Assembly: GCF_002884445.1 (NCBI RefSeq)
Contig: NZ_KZ614144.1
Span: 6,147,920-6,211,919, forward strand
Length of the DNA: 64,000 nucleotides
Reading direction: 5' to 3'
Origin: Paenibacillus castaneae
Lineage (GTDB): Bacteria > Bacillota > Bacilli > Paenibacillales > Paenibacillaceae
The notes under the pieces are model-generated. The model ran no database searches, was not told the origin of the DNA, and saw nothing but the letters and a program-made list of their open reading frames with translations. The position numbers and the translations under genes are program-made. Shown one piece after another: positions 25,317-33,644 of the stretch. How positions within the stretch are numbered: position 1 is the first letter of the stretch; every line of letters starts with the position of its first letter.

Positions 25317-26174
25317 CTATTCGTACGTCCGGGCAATAATCTCATCCATAAAACATTGGAGCGTGCTCGTTACATACGAATCTTTCCGGCGTATGAAGAT
25401 TGTCGTGATCTCACGATAAGGTTCAGGAACGCTATGGCCAAACACGGTGCCGCTCGCTACCAACTGGGCGATGGAAGACTCCGGAAGAATCGTAATTCCT
25501 ATTCCCGCAGCTACGCTTCCTATAATTGTCCCGAACGTTCCAAACTCCATGATCTGCTTAGGGATAATTCCCTCCACTTTCATCCAGCTTTCCAATCTCC
25601 CGCGGTAGCCGCAGCCTTTATTGTACAGCAAGAGAGGTTTTGTTGTGATATCCTCCATCGAGAAGGCATTTCCTTTGGTAACGAGCACAAGCTTTTCTTG
25701 AATAACTTCCACCTGTTCAATTAAGGGATGCCTGATGGGTCCTGTAACGAATGCTCCATCCAGCTTCATATCAATGACCTCTTGCAGCAATTGATCGGTG
25801 ACTCCGGCTTTTAATGAAATTTCAACATTCGGATACTTGCTATGATACGAGGATAAAATAAAGGGAAGAGCAACCACCGTTTCTACGATACCGATCTCAA
25901 GGACGCCGGAAGGGTGGGATTTATTCTGAAAGCTGCTCTTCATTTCCTCCATCTTCGACAAAATTTCTCTCGAATGCTCCAGCAACCGTTTGCCTTCCGT
26001 GTTTAGGACCATTCCTCGCTTGTGCCGGTAAAATAATGGAGTCTGAAGCTCTTTCTCCAGCAGCTTAATTCTGGCAGTCACGTTAGATTGAACATAGTTC
26101 AGCTCCAGCGCTGCTTTGCTGACACTTCCGTGAGTGGCAACAGACTGAAAAATTTTCAAATCCTTAAATTCCAA
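25317..26174 (-). CDS. LysR family transcriptional regulator
   Basis: Start TTG 26174 after AGAGGAGAGG; a longer ATG frame adds a non-family leader. The 285-residue product has the LysR HTH (LKIFQSVATHGSVSKAALELNYVQSNVTARIKLLEKEL) and the periplasmic-binding-like effector domain (VLEIGIVETVVALPFIL, LDGAFVTGPIRHP, AGIGITILPES). It closely follows the CysL/YwfK style of regulators. It is divergent from an EamA exporter with a T-N11-A palindrome at 26223-26237 between them, so the exporter is the most likely target; hxlA lies 145 bp downstream. Confidence 0.9.
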   Translation of the reverse strand: MEFKDLKIFQSVATHGSVSKAALELNYVQSNVTARIKLLEKELQTPLFYRHKRGMVLNTEGKRLLEHSREILSKMEEMKSSFQNKSHPSGVLEIGIVETVVALPFILSSYHSKYPNVEISLKAGVTDQLLQEVIDMKLDGAFVTGPIRHPLIEQVEVIQEKLVLVTKGNAFSMEDITTKPLLLYNKGCGYRGRLESWMKVEGIIPKQIMEFGTFGTIIGSVAAGIGITILPESSIAQLVASGTVFGHSVPEPYREITTIFIRRKDSYVTSTLQCFMDEIIARTYE

Positions 26175-26222
26175 CTTGTCCTCTCCTCTGCTCTCCGATC
26201 TGTATATGTTCATCTCCATACT

Positions 26223-26237
26223 ATCATTATAAATGAT
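26223..26237. promoter_or_regulatory. Putative LysR box between lysR and eamA genes
   Basis: ATCATTATAAATGAT is a 15-bp palindrome containing TCATT-3 nt-AATGA, i.e. T-N11-A, in the 163-bp divergent intergenic region. Confidence 0.55.
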
Positions 26238-26337
26238 ATTAAACTTTATTTTTAATCATTTTACTACAGCCTTCGAACCACCTATCATTATTTAAAGAAA
26301 TCATTGTCAGAATCAGGCTGGGGAGAGAAGAGCATAC

Positions 26338-27327
26338 ATGTTAAAGAAACAAATCATTATCGGCTCCATATTGTGCCTCATCGCAAGTATGTCCTGGGGA
26401 GCGATGTTTCCCGTTGCACATCTTGCATTACAACAAATCGATCCTTTCTATTTCTCGTTTATCCGTTATTTAATCGTAGGAGTTATTCTCAGCGCGCTGC
26501 TTTGGATGAAAGAAGGGAGAGCCTCATTTCGCTTAGAAGGAAGGGGCAAAGCCTTATTGTTTTTTGGCACGATGGCCTTTACGGTCTATAATATGTGCGT
26601 CTTTCTCGGTCAACAGCTCATGGGCGAATCTGGTACAGTCGCCGCCTCAATCATGGAAGTTCTTATGCCAATGATATCTATTATGGTAATCTGGATAACA
26701 AAAAAAACAGCTCCAAAAAAATACATGCTCACGAGTGCAGCTATCGCGCTTGTTGGTGCTTTGCTCGTTATCACGAACGGAAAATTGGCATTTTTCATAA
26801 TGGCTGGACAGCATCTTCTTCCGCTGCTTCTGATTTTTGCGGGGGTTGTGGGGTGGGTAGTCTATTCCATGGGAGGAAGTCAGTTTAAGGATTGGTCGAT
26901 CCTTCGTTATTCGACTTTAACCTGCTTGCTGGGAAGTGCTGTTTCCTTCATCATCGTTGCCCTTGCTTCTGCCTTTCACGTGCTTCCCGTTCCGACATGG
27001 CAGACCATACTCTCCATTAAATATGAAATGTCGTTTATGGTCTTATTGCCAGGACTGGCTGCCCTGCTAAGCTGGAATTTAGGCATCAAATTATTATCAC
27101 CGCTTAACGGCATATTGTTTATTAATTTCGTCCCTATTACCACCTTTTTGCTAATGGCTTTGCAAGGCTACCAAATTAGCTATTATGAATTTTTCGGGAC
27201 GCTGCTCATTATCTTTGCACTCGTACGAAGTAATGTGTACCAGAGGAAAAGTATTCGCCAAAAGGCTGCCAGAACCTATCCCGCAGCACATGAGCCTATG
27301 CCTAATATGATTAAGGCTGCCCCTTAA
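26338..27327 (+). CDS. EamA/RhaT family DMT permease
   Basis: A 329-residue protein with ten predicted helices in two EamA repeats (first repeat SILCLIASMSWGAMFPVAHLAL...FIRYLIVGVILSALL; second starting LIFAGVVGWVVYSMGG). The motif LPGLAALLSWNLGIKLLSPLNGILFINFVP near the end is typical of metabolite exporters of this family. GGGAGAG precedes ATG 26338. A basic C-terminal tail follows. Divergent LysR probably controls it. A 9-bp stem (27311-27341) overlaps the stop codon and may end transcription, although no T-run follows. Confidence 0.88.
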   Translation: MLKKQIIIGSILCLIASMSWGAMFPVAHLALQQIDPFYFSFIRYLIVGVILSALLWMKEGRASFRLEGRGKALLFFGTMAFTVYNMCVFLGQQLMGESGTVAASIMEVLMPMISIMVIWITKKTAPKKYMLTSAAIALVGALLVITNGKLAFFIMAGQHLLPLLLIFAGVVGWVVYSMGGSQFKDWSILRYSTLTCLLGSAVSFIIVALASAFHVLPVPTWQTILSIKYEMSFMVLLPGLAALLSWNLGIKLLSPLNGILFINFVPITTFLLMALQGYQISYYEFFGTLLIIFALVRSNVYQRKSIRQKAARTYPAAHEPMPNMIKAAP

Positions 27328-27367
27328 GTGGACAGCCTTAACACATCTTCGTCTTCAAACGAATTGG

Positions 27368-28363
27368 CTAGCAGATCACCATTGATTTCAATAATCCATT
27401 GTCATACTCAATTACTTTACCGAATTGTGTTGGAACATCATCCAGCTTGAACTTATGTGTGACGAAAGCCATAGGATCAATGTCGCCATTAACGATCAAA
27501 CGCTGCACCTGCTCGCCATCCTCCATCGTAGAATACAGAGATGCCACTACTGTTATATGTTTATGAATAAGATCACTAGAATTAAGCTCAAACCTTGCTC
27601 CTTCACCAATAGACACTAATGTGCTCCCAATGGCTAATAGGCTAAAAGCAAGCTTATAGGAATCGGATTTACCCGAGCATTCTATGACGATATCAGCGCC
27701 CTGCTGCTTTGTAAATTGCATCAGCTCCGAAGCCAGCGCTTCATTAGGCGAGGATACAAAGGCTGCTCCTTGTCTTTGTGCCGCTTCCAGCCTTGCTGGT
27801 ATCGGGTCCACTGCCGCTACAATCGCTCCTCGCAGCTTTGCGAGTCTGACCGCCGCCAACCCGATAGGTCCACAACCTATAACAACAACATAGTCTCCAC
27901 TCTTCATTGAGGTTCGGCTAATTGCTGAATAAGGTGTTCCCCAATTATCGAAAATCAGGCTTCCGACCTCACAGTTTATGGTACTATCCAGCTTCAAGCA
28001 GTTTCTTTCCGGAACAGCAATCTTCTCCGAAAACCCAAATCCCATATGCGTAATGCCATTCGGGCAGCGAACGAATTGTCCGGCCAGACAGACTGTGCAC
28101 GTGCCGCAGCCCTTCACATTATTTACGGCGACTCGATCACCAGGCTGCAAATGTCTAACACCCGCTCCGACGGCAGTGACCTCGCCGGCGACCTCATGTC
28201 CTGCCACGTAATCATGAGGTCCATCTACGAACCAAAACCATTTATCAGAACCGCAGATGCCGCAAGCTTTCATATCGATTAATACCTCTTCAGCGGCTAA
28301 TGTCGGCACTTCACTTGTTACCATTCTGAGATCTTGAGGACCAAATGCCTTGATTTGTTTCAT
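27368..28363 (-). CDS. Zinc-dependent medium-chain alcohol/polyol dehydrogenase
   Basis: Start ATG 28363, 5 bp after GGAGG. The 331-residue product belongs to the MDR superfamily. Catalytic zinc ligands appear in ACGICGSD and GHEVAGEV; the structural-zinc cysteines in the GCGTCTVCLAGQFVRC region are complete; the coenzyme fold shows VVVIGCGPIGLAAVRLAK with Asp in AAVDP, favouring NAD. The insertion WFWFVDGPHDYVAGHE differs from typical sorbitol or threonine dehydrogenases. Substrate unknown. It follows the flavodoxin-fold gene by 52 bp on the same strand and may share its MarR-controlled promoter. Confidence 0.88.
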   Translation of the reverse strand: MKQIKAFGPQDLRMVTSEVPTLAAEEVLIDMKACGICGSDKWFWFVDGPHDYVAGHEVAGEVTAVGAGVRHLQPGDRVAVNNVKGCGTCTVCLAGQFVRCPNGITHMGFGFSEKIAVPERNCLKLDSTINCEVGSLIFDNWGTPYSAISRTSMKSGDYVVVIGCGPIGLAAVRLAKLRGAIVAAVDPIPARLEAAQRQGAAFVSSPNEALASELMQFTKQQGADIVIECSGKSDSYKLAFSLLAIGSTLVSIGEGARFELNSSDLIHKHITVVASLYSTMEDGEQVQRLIVNGDIDPMAFVTHKFKLDDVPTQFGKVIEYDNGLLKSMVIC

Positions 28364-28415
28364 AGATGCCTCCATAAACTAATAATCTTTTTGTATTAGT
28401 ATAATATGGGATATT

Positions 28416-29003
28416 CTAACGGTCTATCCTTTTGAAATATCGATAGATTTGATCTAATTTCTCAGCGTGCCTCCCCTTAGCGCTTTCCATTTGGCCAAAT
28501 TCGAAAAACTTTACTTTTTTGATGCCCACATAACTAAACAAAGCTTTCTTCATCAATACTTTATGCGCATTATGCAACCAGAACAAAGGATAATGTGTCG
28601 GACCCTTCATCGTAGAAATACAAACAACCGATTTCCCCTTTAATAATCCTTCAGGCAGAAGTCCTCCATTATCCCTGTAGGCAAAGCCTGATGCAAACAT
28701 TTGGTCTATAAATCCCATAAGCATCGCCGGAGGCCGTCCCCACCAGATCGGGTATACAAAAACAATTTTATCCGCCCACGTCATTTGTTCTCGATATTTC
28801 GCAAGCTGGGGATCTGCGTGCATATCCCTTCTGCGCTTTTGTTCATTAAAAACCAATACCGGGTTAAATTTCTCTTCATATAAATCCACTACTCTTATGT
28901 CCGCCGCATTAGGATTCTCACTAATCCCTTGAATGACCTTTTGCAAAAATGCATAATTTAAGCTCTGATGATTAGGATGGGTATAAATAACTAGCGTTTT
29001 CAT
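28416..29003 (-). CDS. NAD(P)H oxidoreductase, flavodoxin-like fold (KefF/MdaB type)
   Basis: Start ATG 29003 after AAAGAGGTGG. The 195-residue product begins KTLVIYTHPNHQSLNYAF and carries YPIWWGRPPAMLMGFIDQMFASGFAY, the FMN-binding and dimer signatures of the quinone-reductase-like flavodoxin fold. It probably reduces quinones or azo/nitro compounds by two-electron transfer. It is divergent from a MarR gene, with several ATTATCATTTGATAA-like sites between; this is a common arrangement for electrophile- or quinone-induced detoxification. Confidence 0.88.
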   Translation of the reverse strand: MKTLVIYTHPNHQSLNYAFLQKVIQGISENPNAADIRVVDLYEEKFNPVLVFNEQKRRRDMHADPQLAKYREQMTWADKIVFVYPIWWGRPPAMLMGFIDQMFASGFAYRDNGGLLPEGLLKGKSVVCISTMKGPTHYPLFWLHNAHKVLMKKALFSYVGIKKVKFFEFGQMESAKGRHAEKLDQIYRYFKRIDR

Positions 29004-29018
29004 CACGCCACCTCTTTA

Positions 29019-29105
29019 ATTATCATTTGATAACTAAAATCGTAACACGAAGATTTTATGTTGTCAAATGATAATTATCTTATGATAATTGTTTTATGAT
29101 AATTA
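29019..29105. promoter_or_regulatory. Cluster of putative MarR operators
   Basis: Between the divergent starts: ATTATCATTTGATAAC (29019-29034), TTGTCAAATGATAATTA (29061-29077), ATTATCTTATGATAAT (29074-29089) and GTTTTATGATAATTA (29091-29105). All contain ATCA or TGATAA half-sites of one palindrome, TTATCA-x-TGATAA. Confidence 0.65.
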
Positions 29106-29137
29106 ATTTGCTATCGTATCACTAAGAGGTGATCTCC

Positions 29138-29581
29138 ATGGACAAGAAAGCATTTTTCCATAAATTTGTGGCCTTTACCACTGCTGTTCATCAGGTTACA
29201 CATGATATGACACGAGATATTAAATGGGATTCTATCACTCCTGTTCAATACCGTATTCTGGAGTATGTAGCCGTTAGTCAACCTGTTACTCTTAGTGAAA
29301 TTAGTGAATGTCAGCATATGTCCATGCCAAATACGAGCCGCGAGCTAAAAAAACTATGCGACAAAAATTTATGCGATAAGACTACTGACGCCGAGGATCA
29401 TCGCAAGCAATTTATTTCACTTTCCAAAGATGGGCAAGCGTTGATGGACGAGGCCTTTAAACGCATAGAGGGACGTTTCCAGCAGCGGATACAAGATGCA
29501 TCCGAAGAAGAATTAGAAATAATCGACCGTGCTTTGGATGTGCTTCAATCCAAAGTGTTCTACTCCGATGCACCATCGTAA
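29138..29581 (+). CDS. MarR family transcriptional regulator
   Basis: Start ATG 29138, 7 bp after AGAGGTGA; a GTG at 29129 is inside the ribosome site. The 147-residue product has the MarR winged helix (LSEISECQHMSMPNTSRELKKLCDKNL, wing DAEDHRKQFISLSKDG). It carries two cysteines in the DNA-binding region (ECQH, LCDKNLC). It is divergent from the flavodoxin-fold reductase gene with multiple candidate operators between them, so it likely represses both and responds to an electrophile or quinone. Confidence 0.88.
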   Translation: MDKKAFFHKFVAFTTAVHQVTHDMTRDIKWDSITPVQYRILEYVAVSQPVTLSEISECQHMSMPNTSRELKKLCDKNLCDKTTDAEDHRKQFISLSKDGQALMDEAFKRIEGRFQQRIQDASEEELEIIDRALDVLQSKVFYSDAPS

Positions 29582-29591
29582 TTGCCATAAG

Positions 29592-29640
29592 AAAGGGCTG
29601 TCTCTAAGGTCATTTATGACATTACGAGGCAGCCCTTTTT
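29592..29640 (+). terminator. Intrinsic terminator of the marR gene
   Basis: AAAGGGCTGTCTC pairs with GAGGCAGCCCTTT (one bulge) around a 21-nt loop and ends in TTTTT. Confidence 0.8.
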
Positions 29641-29649
29641 GTGCAAGCT

Positions 29650-29942
29650 CAGTTTGTTTTAGGAGAAATTGATCTAACAATCGGCTCTATTTCCAATACA
29701 GGTAGAAGGTCTGAGCTCATGCGACGATAGCTGAGCGAAATAGAGCTAGAAACTAGCTCTATTCCACATATTCAGTTTGTTTTTGGAGAAATAGAGCTAG
29801 AAGTTAGCTCTATTTCTCATAAAGATGGAAGATTTAAGCTCATACAACGATAGATGAGCGGAATAGAGCTAGAAACTAGCTCTATTCCATATAATTAGCT
29901 TATTTTTGGAGAAATAGAGCTAGAAATTAGCTCTATTTCTCC
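29650..29942. repeat. Hairpin-repeat array 2 (51/72-bp alternating palindromes)
   Basis: Four complete palindromes start at 29739, 29790, 29862 and 29913; a degenerate one would start at 29667 (right arm CGGCTCTATT at 29682-29691). Start distances are 72, 51, 72 and 51 bp. Two classes alternate: GGAATAGAGCTAG/CTAGCTCTATTCC with AAA loop (best at 29860-29888) and GAGAAATAGAGCTA/TAGCTCTATTTCTC (29787-29817 and 29910-29940), so flanking bases change together. The 72-bp-interval spacer holds its own GCTCAT/ATGAGC stem. Same family as 4374-4542. It fills the space between two convergent genes. Confidence 0.9.
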
Positions 29943-30015
29943 TACGAAGAAGTATGTAGTCTGCCAGAAACAATACCAACCTGCCTTATTCGTTCAACAC
30001 CCACACCGACATGAT

Positions 30016-30053
30016 ATTCGCATTCGCATTCACATTCGCATTCACATTCGCAT
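30016..30053. repeat. Hexanucleotide microsatellite CATTCG/CATTCA
   Basis: About six copies of CATTCR in tandem, alternating G and A at the last base after the first two. Non-coding; sits between array 2 and the terminator at 30071. Confidence 0.8.
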
Positions 30054-30070
30054 AAAACACCAACCTGAAC

Positions 30071-30097
30071 AAAAGGGCACCTGCTTAGGTGCCCTTC
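30071..30097 (-). terminator. Intrinsic terminator of the spore lipoprotein gene
   Basis: AAGGGCACCT and AGGTGCCCTT pair around GCTT at 30074-30096 and TTTTG follows on the minus strand; 45 bp past the stop codon. Confidence 0.75.
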
Positions 30098-30141
30098 ATC
30101 CGCGATTGTTTTGAGTCAAACTCATTGCCACCAATGCTGCA

Positions 30142-30834
30142 TTATTTCGAGCCTTCCGCATGTTTAAGAATGAGGGCAATGTCCTCACTTTGTGCACGAT
30201 TGGCCGATGTCATGGTAACATTCCCTTTTCTCTTATGTCTTTCCATCGCAGCTAGAGCATCCGGATGGGTGACAGTAAGCACTCGAACTTGTCCGCCTAA
30301 CAGCTTCTGAACACGCTGCTTTGCTTGATTCAAATAAAGATCCTTTTCCTTCTCCGTACGAACTGACGTGCTTCCGCTAGTATTCTTATTGCTCACGCCG
30401 GATTTGCCAGAGTACGGGCTAAGCAATTTGCTTTGCAATGGATCGATCCCCGAGGCGCCTCCCTTTTCTGCCCCCACGACAACCGTATCTCCAAGCATAA
30501 GCACTTTCACCCCATGAATGCCTTGAACGTTAAGCACCGCTTCCATATTGCCTGATTCCCCGTCGGCACTTAGACCTGAACTGCCGATTCTGCTATATAC
30601 CGACATGCCCATACCGCTGTACGTACTGCCATACTGATTCGTAGTTTCATGTTTAGGTCCGTTATAGCTTGGAATGACTGAAATTTTATTGATGTGACTG
30701 TGACTCTTATGTGCCGCTGACCGTTGCACTGATTTCGTTTGCATAGACCTATCCGATTGAGCAGTTGAGCAAGCGGAGATTAGAAATACTACGCATACAA
30801 CTGGAATCGCTGCTTTGAACGTCATTTTTCTCAA
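30142..30834 (-). CDS. YhcN/YlaJ family sporulation lipoprotein
   Basis: Start TTG 30834, 7 bp after GAGGTG, gives a well-formed lipoprotein signal MRKMTFKAAIPVVCVVFLISAC with lipid-modified Cys22. The mature part is Ser/Gly-rich, then carries the YhcN/YlaJ-type domain: EAVLNVQGIHGVKVLMLGDTVVVGAEKG, AKQRVQKLLGGQVRVLTVTHPDALAAMERH. Relatives are inner spore membrane lipoproteins in Bacillus. About 230 residues. Single gene with terminator; the Tat-GMC operon is divergent. Subcellular location is inferred from the signal. Confidence 0.8.
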   Translation of the reverse strand: MRKMTFKAAIPVVCVVFLISACSTAQSDRSMQTKSVQRSAAHKSHSHINKISVIPSYNGPKHETTNQYGSTYSGMGMSVYSRIGSSGLSADGESGNMEAVLNVQGIHGVKVLMLGDTVVVGAEKGGASGIDPLQSKLLSPYSGKSGVSNKNTSGSTSVRTEKEKDLYLNQAKQRVQKLLGGQVRVLTVTHPDALAAMERHKRKGNVTMTSANRAQSEDIALILKHAEGSK

Positions 30835-30983
30835 TTCGAACACCTCACTTGATTCAATTCTTCCGCCTTTATTATTTTCTGGAATGATCATAATTATTTA
30901 TGGAGGTTTTAGGGAATGCTCTAATTGGCGGCAACTCCCTTGAATGAAATCTGATGAAACAGGTATAAAGGAGGTTAATGATC

Positions 30984-31754
30984 ATGAGTGATTCCAAATT
31001 AGATCCAAAAGACCGCAGCGAACAGAAACCGCCCTCAGGTTCGCGCCGTAATTTTATCAAAAACACTGGATATGCAGTAGGCGGTTTAATTGTTGGAGGC
31101 GTGGTAGGAAATCTAATTCGCCCGGCTACTAAAGAATTGATACCGTCCAAAACCGAAGACACGGCGGTCGTGAACTACAACCAAGCTCTTATGTACTTTA
31201 ACCAAGAGCAGTTCATGATAGTCGATGCCGCGACAGAACGAATATTTCCGAAAGACGAGCAGGGACCTGGAGCCCAGGAACTGGGCGTAGCTTATTTCAT
31301 CGATCACCAACTGGCAAGCGATTGGGGCATGAACGGTCGAGAATATATGCAAGGGCCTTTTTTCACAGGTGAGTCGACACAAGGTTACCAGGGACATTTA
31401 AGGAGAAGGGAAATCTTCGATATCGCCTTGCGTGAGATGCAAAATTACAGCAACGCGAAATACCAGAAAAATTTCCCTAAGCTTGCCCCGGAAGAGCAGG
31501 ACGCTGTATTGACTGCCTTCGAGAAGGACGAGGTAAAGCTCACAACGATCTCAGCAAGCGGGTTCTTCAACATATTGTTCAGCAGCACAATGGAAGGCGT
31601 ATATGCGGATCCACTCTATGGCGGGAACGATAAAATGGCAGGCTGGAAAATGAAAAACTTCCCGGGCAACCAAATGGCTTATACGGATATTATCGAGAAG
31701 GAAGATTTCGTTAAACTGCCGCCAATGAGCTTGCGGGAGCATATGACACAATAA
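30984..31754 (+). CDS. Gluconate 2-dehydrogenase subunit 3 family protein (Tat-exported)
   Basis: Start ATG 30984, 9 bp after AAAGGAGG; the ATG at 30978 is too close to that site. The 256-residue product has a twin-arginine signal, SRRNFIKNTGYAVGGLIVGG, at residues 20-39, and a mature domain of the gluconate/sorbitol dehydrogenase small-subunit family (YFNQEQFMIVDAATERIFPKDEQGPGAQELGVAYFIDHQLAS). Small subunits of this type escort a GMC flavoprotein across the membrane by Tat hitch-hiking. The large subunit gene follows 19 bp downstream. Confidence 0.9.
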   Translation: MSDSKLDPKDRSEQKPPSGSRRNFIKNTGYAVGGLIVGGVVGNLIRPATKELIPSKTEDTAVVNYNQALMYFNQEQFMIVDAATERIFPKDEQGPGAQELGVAYFIDHQLASDWGMNGREYMQGPFFTGESTQGYQGHLRRREIFDIALREMQNYSNAKYQKNFPKLAPEEQDAVLTAFEKDEVKLTTISASGFFNILFSSTMEGVYADPLYGGNDKMAGWKMKNFPGNQMAYTDIIEKEDFVKLPPMSLREHMTQ

Positions 31755-31773
31755 TGCAGGATGGGGGATTATG

Positions 31774-33489
31774 ATGGCGAAAAAATTACCTAAAGTTGAT
31801 GTTGTCATTGTCGGTGTCGGCTGGGCAGGCGGCATTATCGCCTCTGAATTAACGAAGGCCGGCCTTAACTGCGTCGGTCTTGAGCGCGGCAAGGAGCGCA
31901 ATACCGAGGATTACTATATGGTGCATGACGAACTGCGGTATGCGCGTCGTTATGAGCTGTTTCAGGATCTGTCCAAAGAAACGATCACATTTCGTCCAAG
32001 TGAGAAAATTCGTGCGCTGCCCATGCGCTCCTACGGTTCTTTCTTGCTGGGTGACGGGCTTGGCGGTGCAGGCGTCCACTGGAACGGCATGACGTTCCGT
32101 TTCTTGCCTTACGATTTCGAGATTAAATCAAAGACGATTGAGCGCTATGGTAAGAACAAAATCCCTGCCGGCATGACCATTCAGGATTGGGGCATTACCT
32201 ACGACGAGCTAGAGCCTTATTTCGACAAATTCGAGAAAATGGCTGGCATTAGCGGAGAAGCTAATCCTCTCGGAGGCAAACGCTCCAGTGACTATCCAAC
32301 TCCGCCGATGAAGGCATCGCCAGTAATGAAATTATTTGTCGATGCAACGAAAAAGCTGAACTATCACCCGTATATTATGCCTTCGGCCAATTTGTCGACT
32401 GACTACACCAATCCCGATGGAATTGAGCGTGCTGCTTGCCAATACTGCGGCTATTGCGAACGGTTCGGCTGTGAATATGGAGCTAAGGCTGATCCCGTCG
32501 TGACAGTCATTCCGGTAGCAAAGAAAACCGGAAAGTTCGAGATTCGAACGCATTCCAATGTCAGACGAGTTCTACATACAGGTAATAAAGCAACCGGCGT
32601 CATGTATGTCGATCTTACGACTGGTGAGGAAATTGAACAACCGGCTGATATCGTGGTCCTGACCAGCTATGTGTTCAATAATGTGCGGCTGCTGCTTACG
32701 TCCAATATAGGCAAGCCTTATGATCCAGCATCCGGAAAAGGTGTTGTTGGCAAAAACTATGCTTACCAAGTCGAGGCTGCTGCGGGGGTTGGATTTTTTG
32801 AGAATAGACAGTTCAACCTCTATTCCGGAGCTGGCTCTATGGCGGTAACCATCGATGATTTCAACGGCGATAATTTCGACCATAAAGATTACAATTTCAT
32901 TCATGGAGCAAACATTGCCTACTCACAATCGGGCAATCGGCCAATCGCGAACAACACGGTTCCGCCCGATACACCTGGCTGGGGCAAAGCGTTCAAGCAA
33001 GCTTCGCTTAAATATTACAACAGCAGCGTAATGGTTTGGGCAGAAGGCTCTTGTATGCCGTACCAGCATCATTTCCTCGATCTGGACACAACCTACAAGG
33101 ACTCGTTCGGCGATCCTCTCATGCGGATTACATTTGATTTCGAAGAACGAGACAAGCACTTGGTGAAGTTTATGGGTGACAAATGTGGTGAAATCCTCAA
33201 GGAGATGGGAGCGGACCAAGTCGTCGTCTACAACGAACAAGGACCGTATGAAATTACCCAATACCAATCCACCCATAACACGGGTGGTGCCATCATGGGA
33301 GCAGATCCCGATACTTCAGTGGTGAACTCGTACCTGCAAATGTGGGACGTGGAGAACGTATTCGTAGTTGGCGCATCCGCTTTCGCCCACAACAGCGGAT
33401 ACAATCCAACGGGCACGGTTGGCGCTCTTGCCTACCGAGCTGCTGACGGCATTGTGAAATATAGCAAAAGCGGCGGTATTCTTGTTTAA
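31774..33489 (+). CDS. GMC-family FAD dehydrogenase, large subunit (gluconate 2-dehydrogenase-like)
   Basis: Start ATG 31774 has the better spacing from GGGGG than the adjacent ATG 31771. The 571-residue flavoprotein opens VDVVIVGVGWAGGIIASEL (FAD-binding GxGxxG) and ends with the GMC C-terminal domain including SGYNPTGTVGALAYRAADG. Cys222, Cys225, Cys228 and Cys233 (CQYCGYCERFGC) form the cluster found in gluconate-, fructose- and glucose-dehydrogenase large subunits, where an Fe-S cluster has been seen in relatives. No signal peptide; presumably exported with the Tat subunit upstream. No cytochrome c subunit is adjacent. Sugar or sugar-acid substrate not determined. Confidence 0.88.
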   Translation: MAKKLPKVDVVIVGVGWAGGIIASELTKAGLNCVGLERGKERNTEDYYMVHDELRYARRYELFQDLSKETITFRPSEKIRALPMRSYGSFLLGDGLGGAGVHWNGMTFRFLPYDFEIKSKTIERYGKNKIPAGMTIQDWGITYDELEPYFDKFEKMAGISGEANPLGGKRSSDYPTPPMKASPVMKLFVDATKKLNYHPYIMPSANLSTDYTNPDGIERAACQYCGYCERFGCEYGAKADPVVTVIPVAKKTGKFEIRTHSNVRRVLHTGNKATGVMYVDLTTGEEIEQPADIVVLTSYVFNNVRLLLTSNIGKPYDPASGKGVVGKNYAYQVEAAAGVGFFENRQFNLYSGAGSMAVTIDDFNGDNFDHKDYNFIHGANIAYSQSGNRPIANNTVPPDTPGWGKAFKQASLKYYNSSVMVWAEGSCMPYQHHFLDLDTTYKDSFGDPLMRITFDFEERDKHLVKFMGDKCGEILKEMGADQVVVYNEQGPYEITQYQSTHNTGGAIMGADPDTSVVNSYLQMWDVENVFVVGASAFAHNSGYNPTGTVGALAYRAADGIVKYSKSGGILV

Positions 33490-33510
33490 CAAGCAGAATA
33501 GCGGAATGTA

Positions 33511-33544
33511 TAAGCAGCGGTCTCAGCAGTGAGACCCGCTGCTT
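33511..33544 (+). terminator. Intrinsic terminator of the GMC operon
   Basis: TAAGCAGCGGTCTCA and TGAGACCCGCTGCTTA pair around a short loop with one bulge; 22 bp after the stop. The T-tract is weak (TTATTC). Confidence 0.75.
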
Positions 33545-33644
33545 ATTCGCGTTATAGGATAGGTTGCCTCGACAATTTTGCTGCCGTCCACATTTGTATT
33601 ATAATTTGCTATATAACAAATTGTACTGGAGCTGATAAAAGACA

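Noticed and set aside
29650..29942. CRISPR array
   Set aside because: The repeats are palindromes and the intervening segments are themselves repeated in two alternating types, not unique spacers; no cas genes are near.
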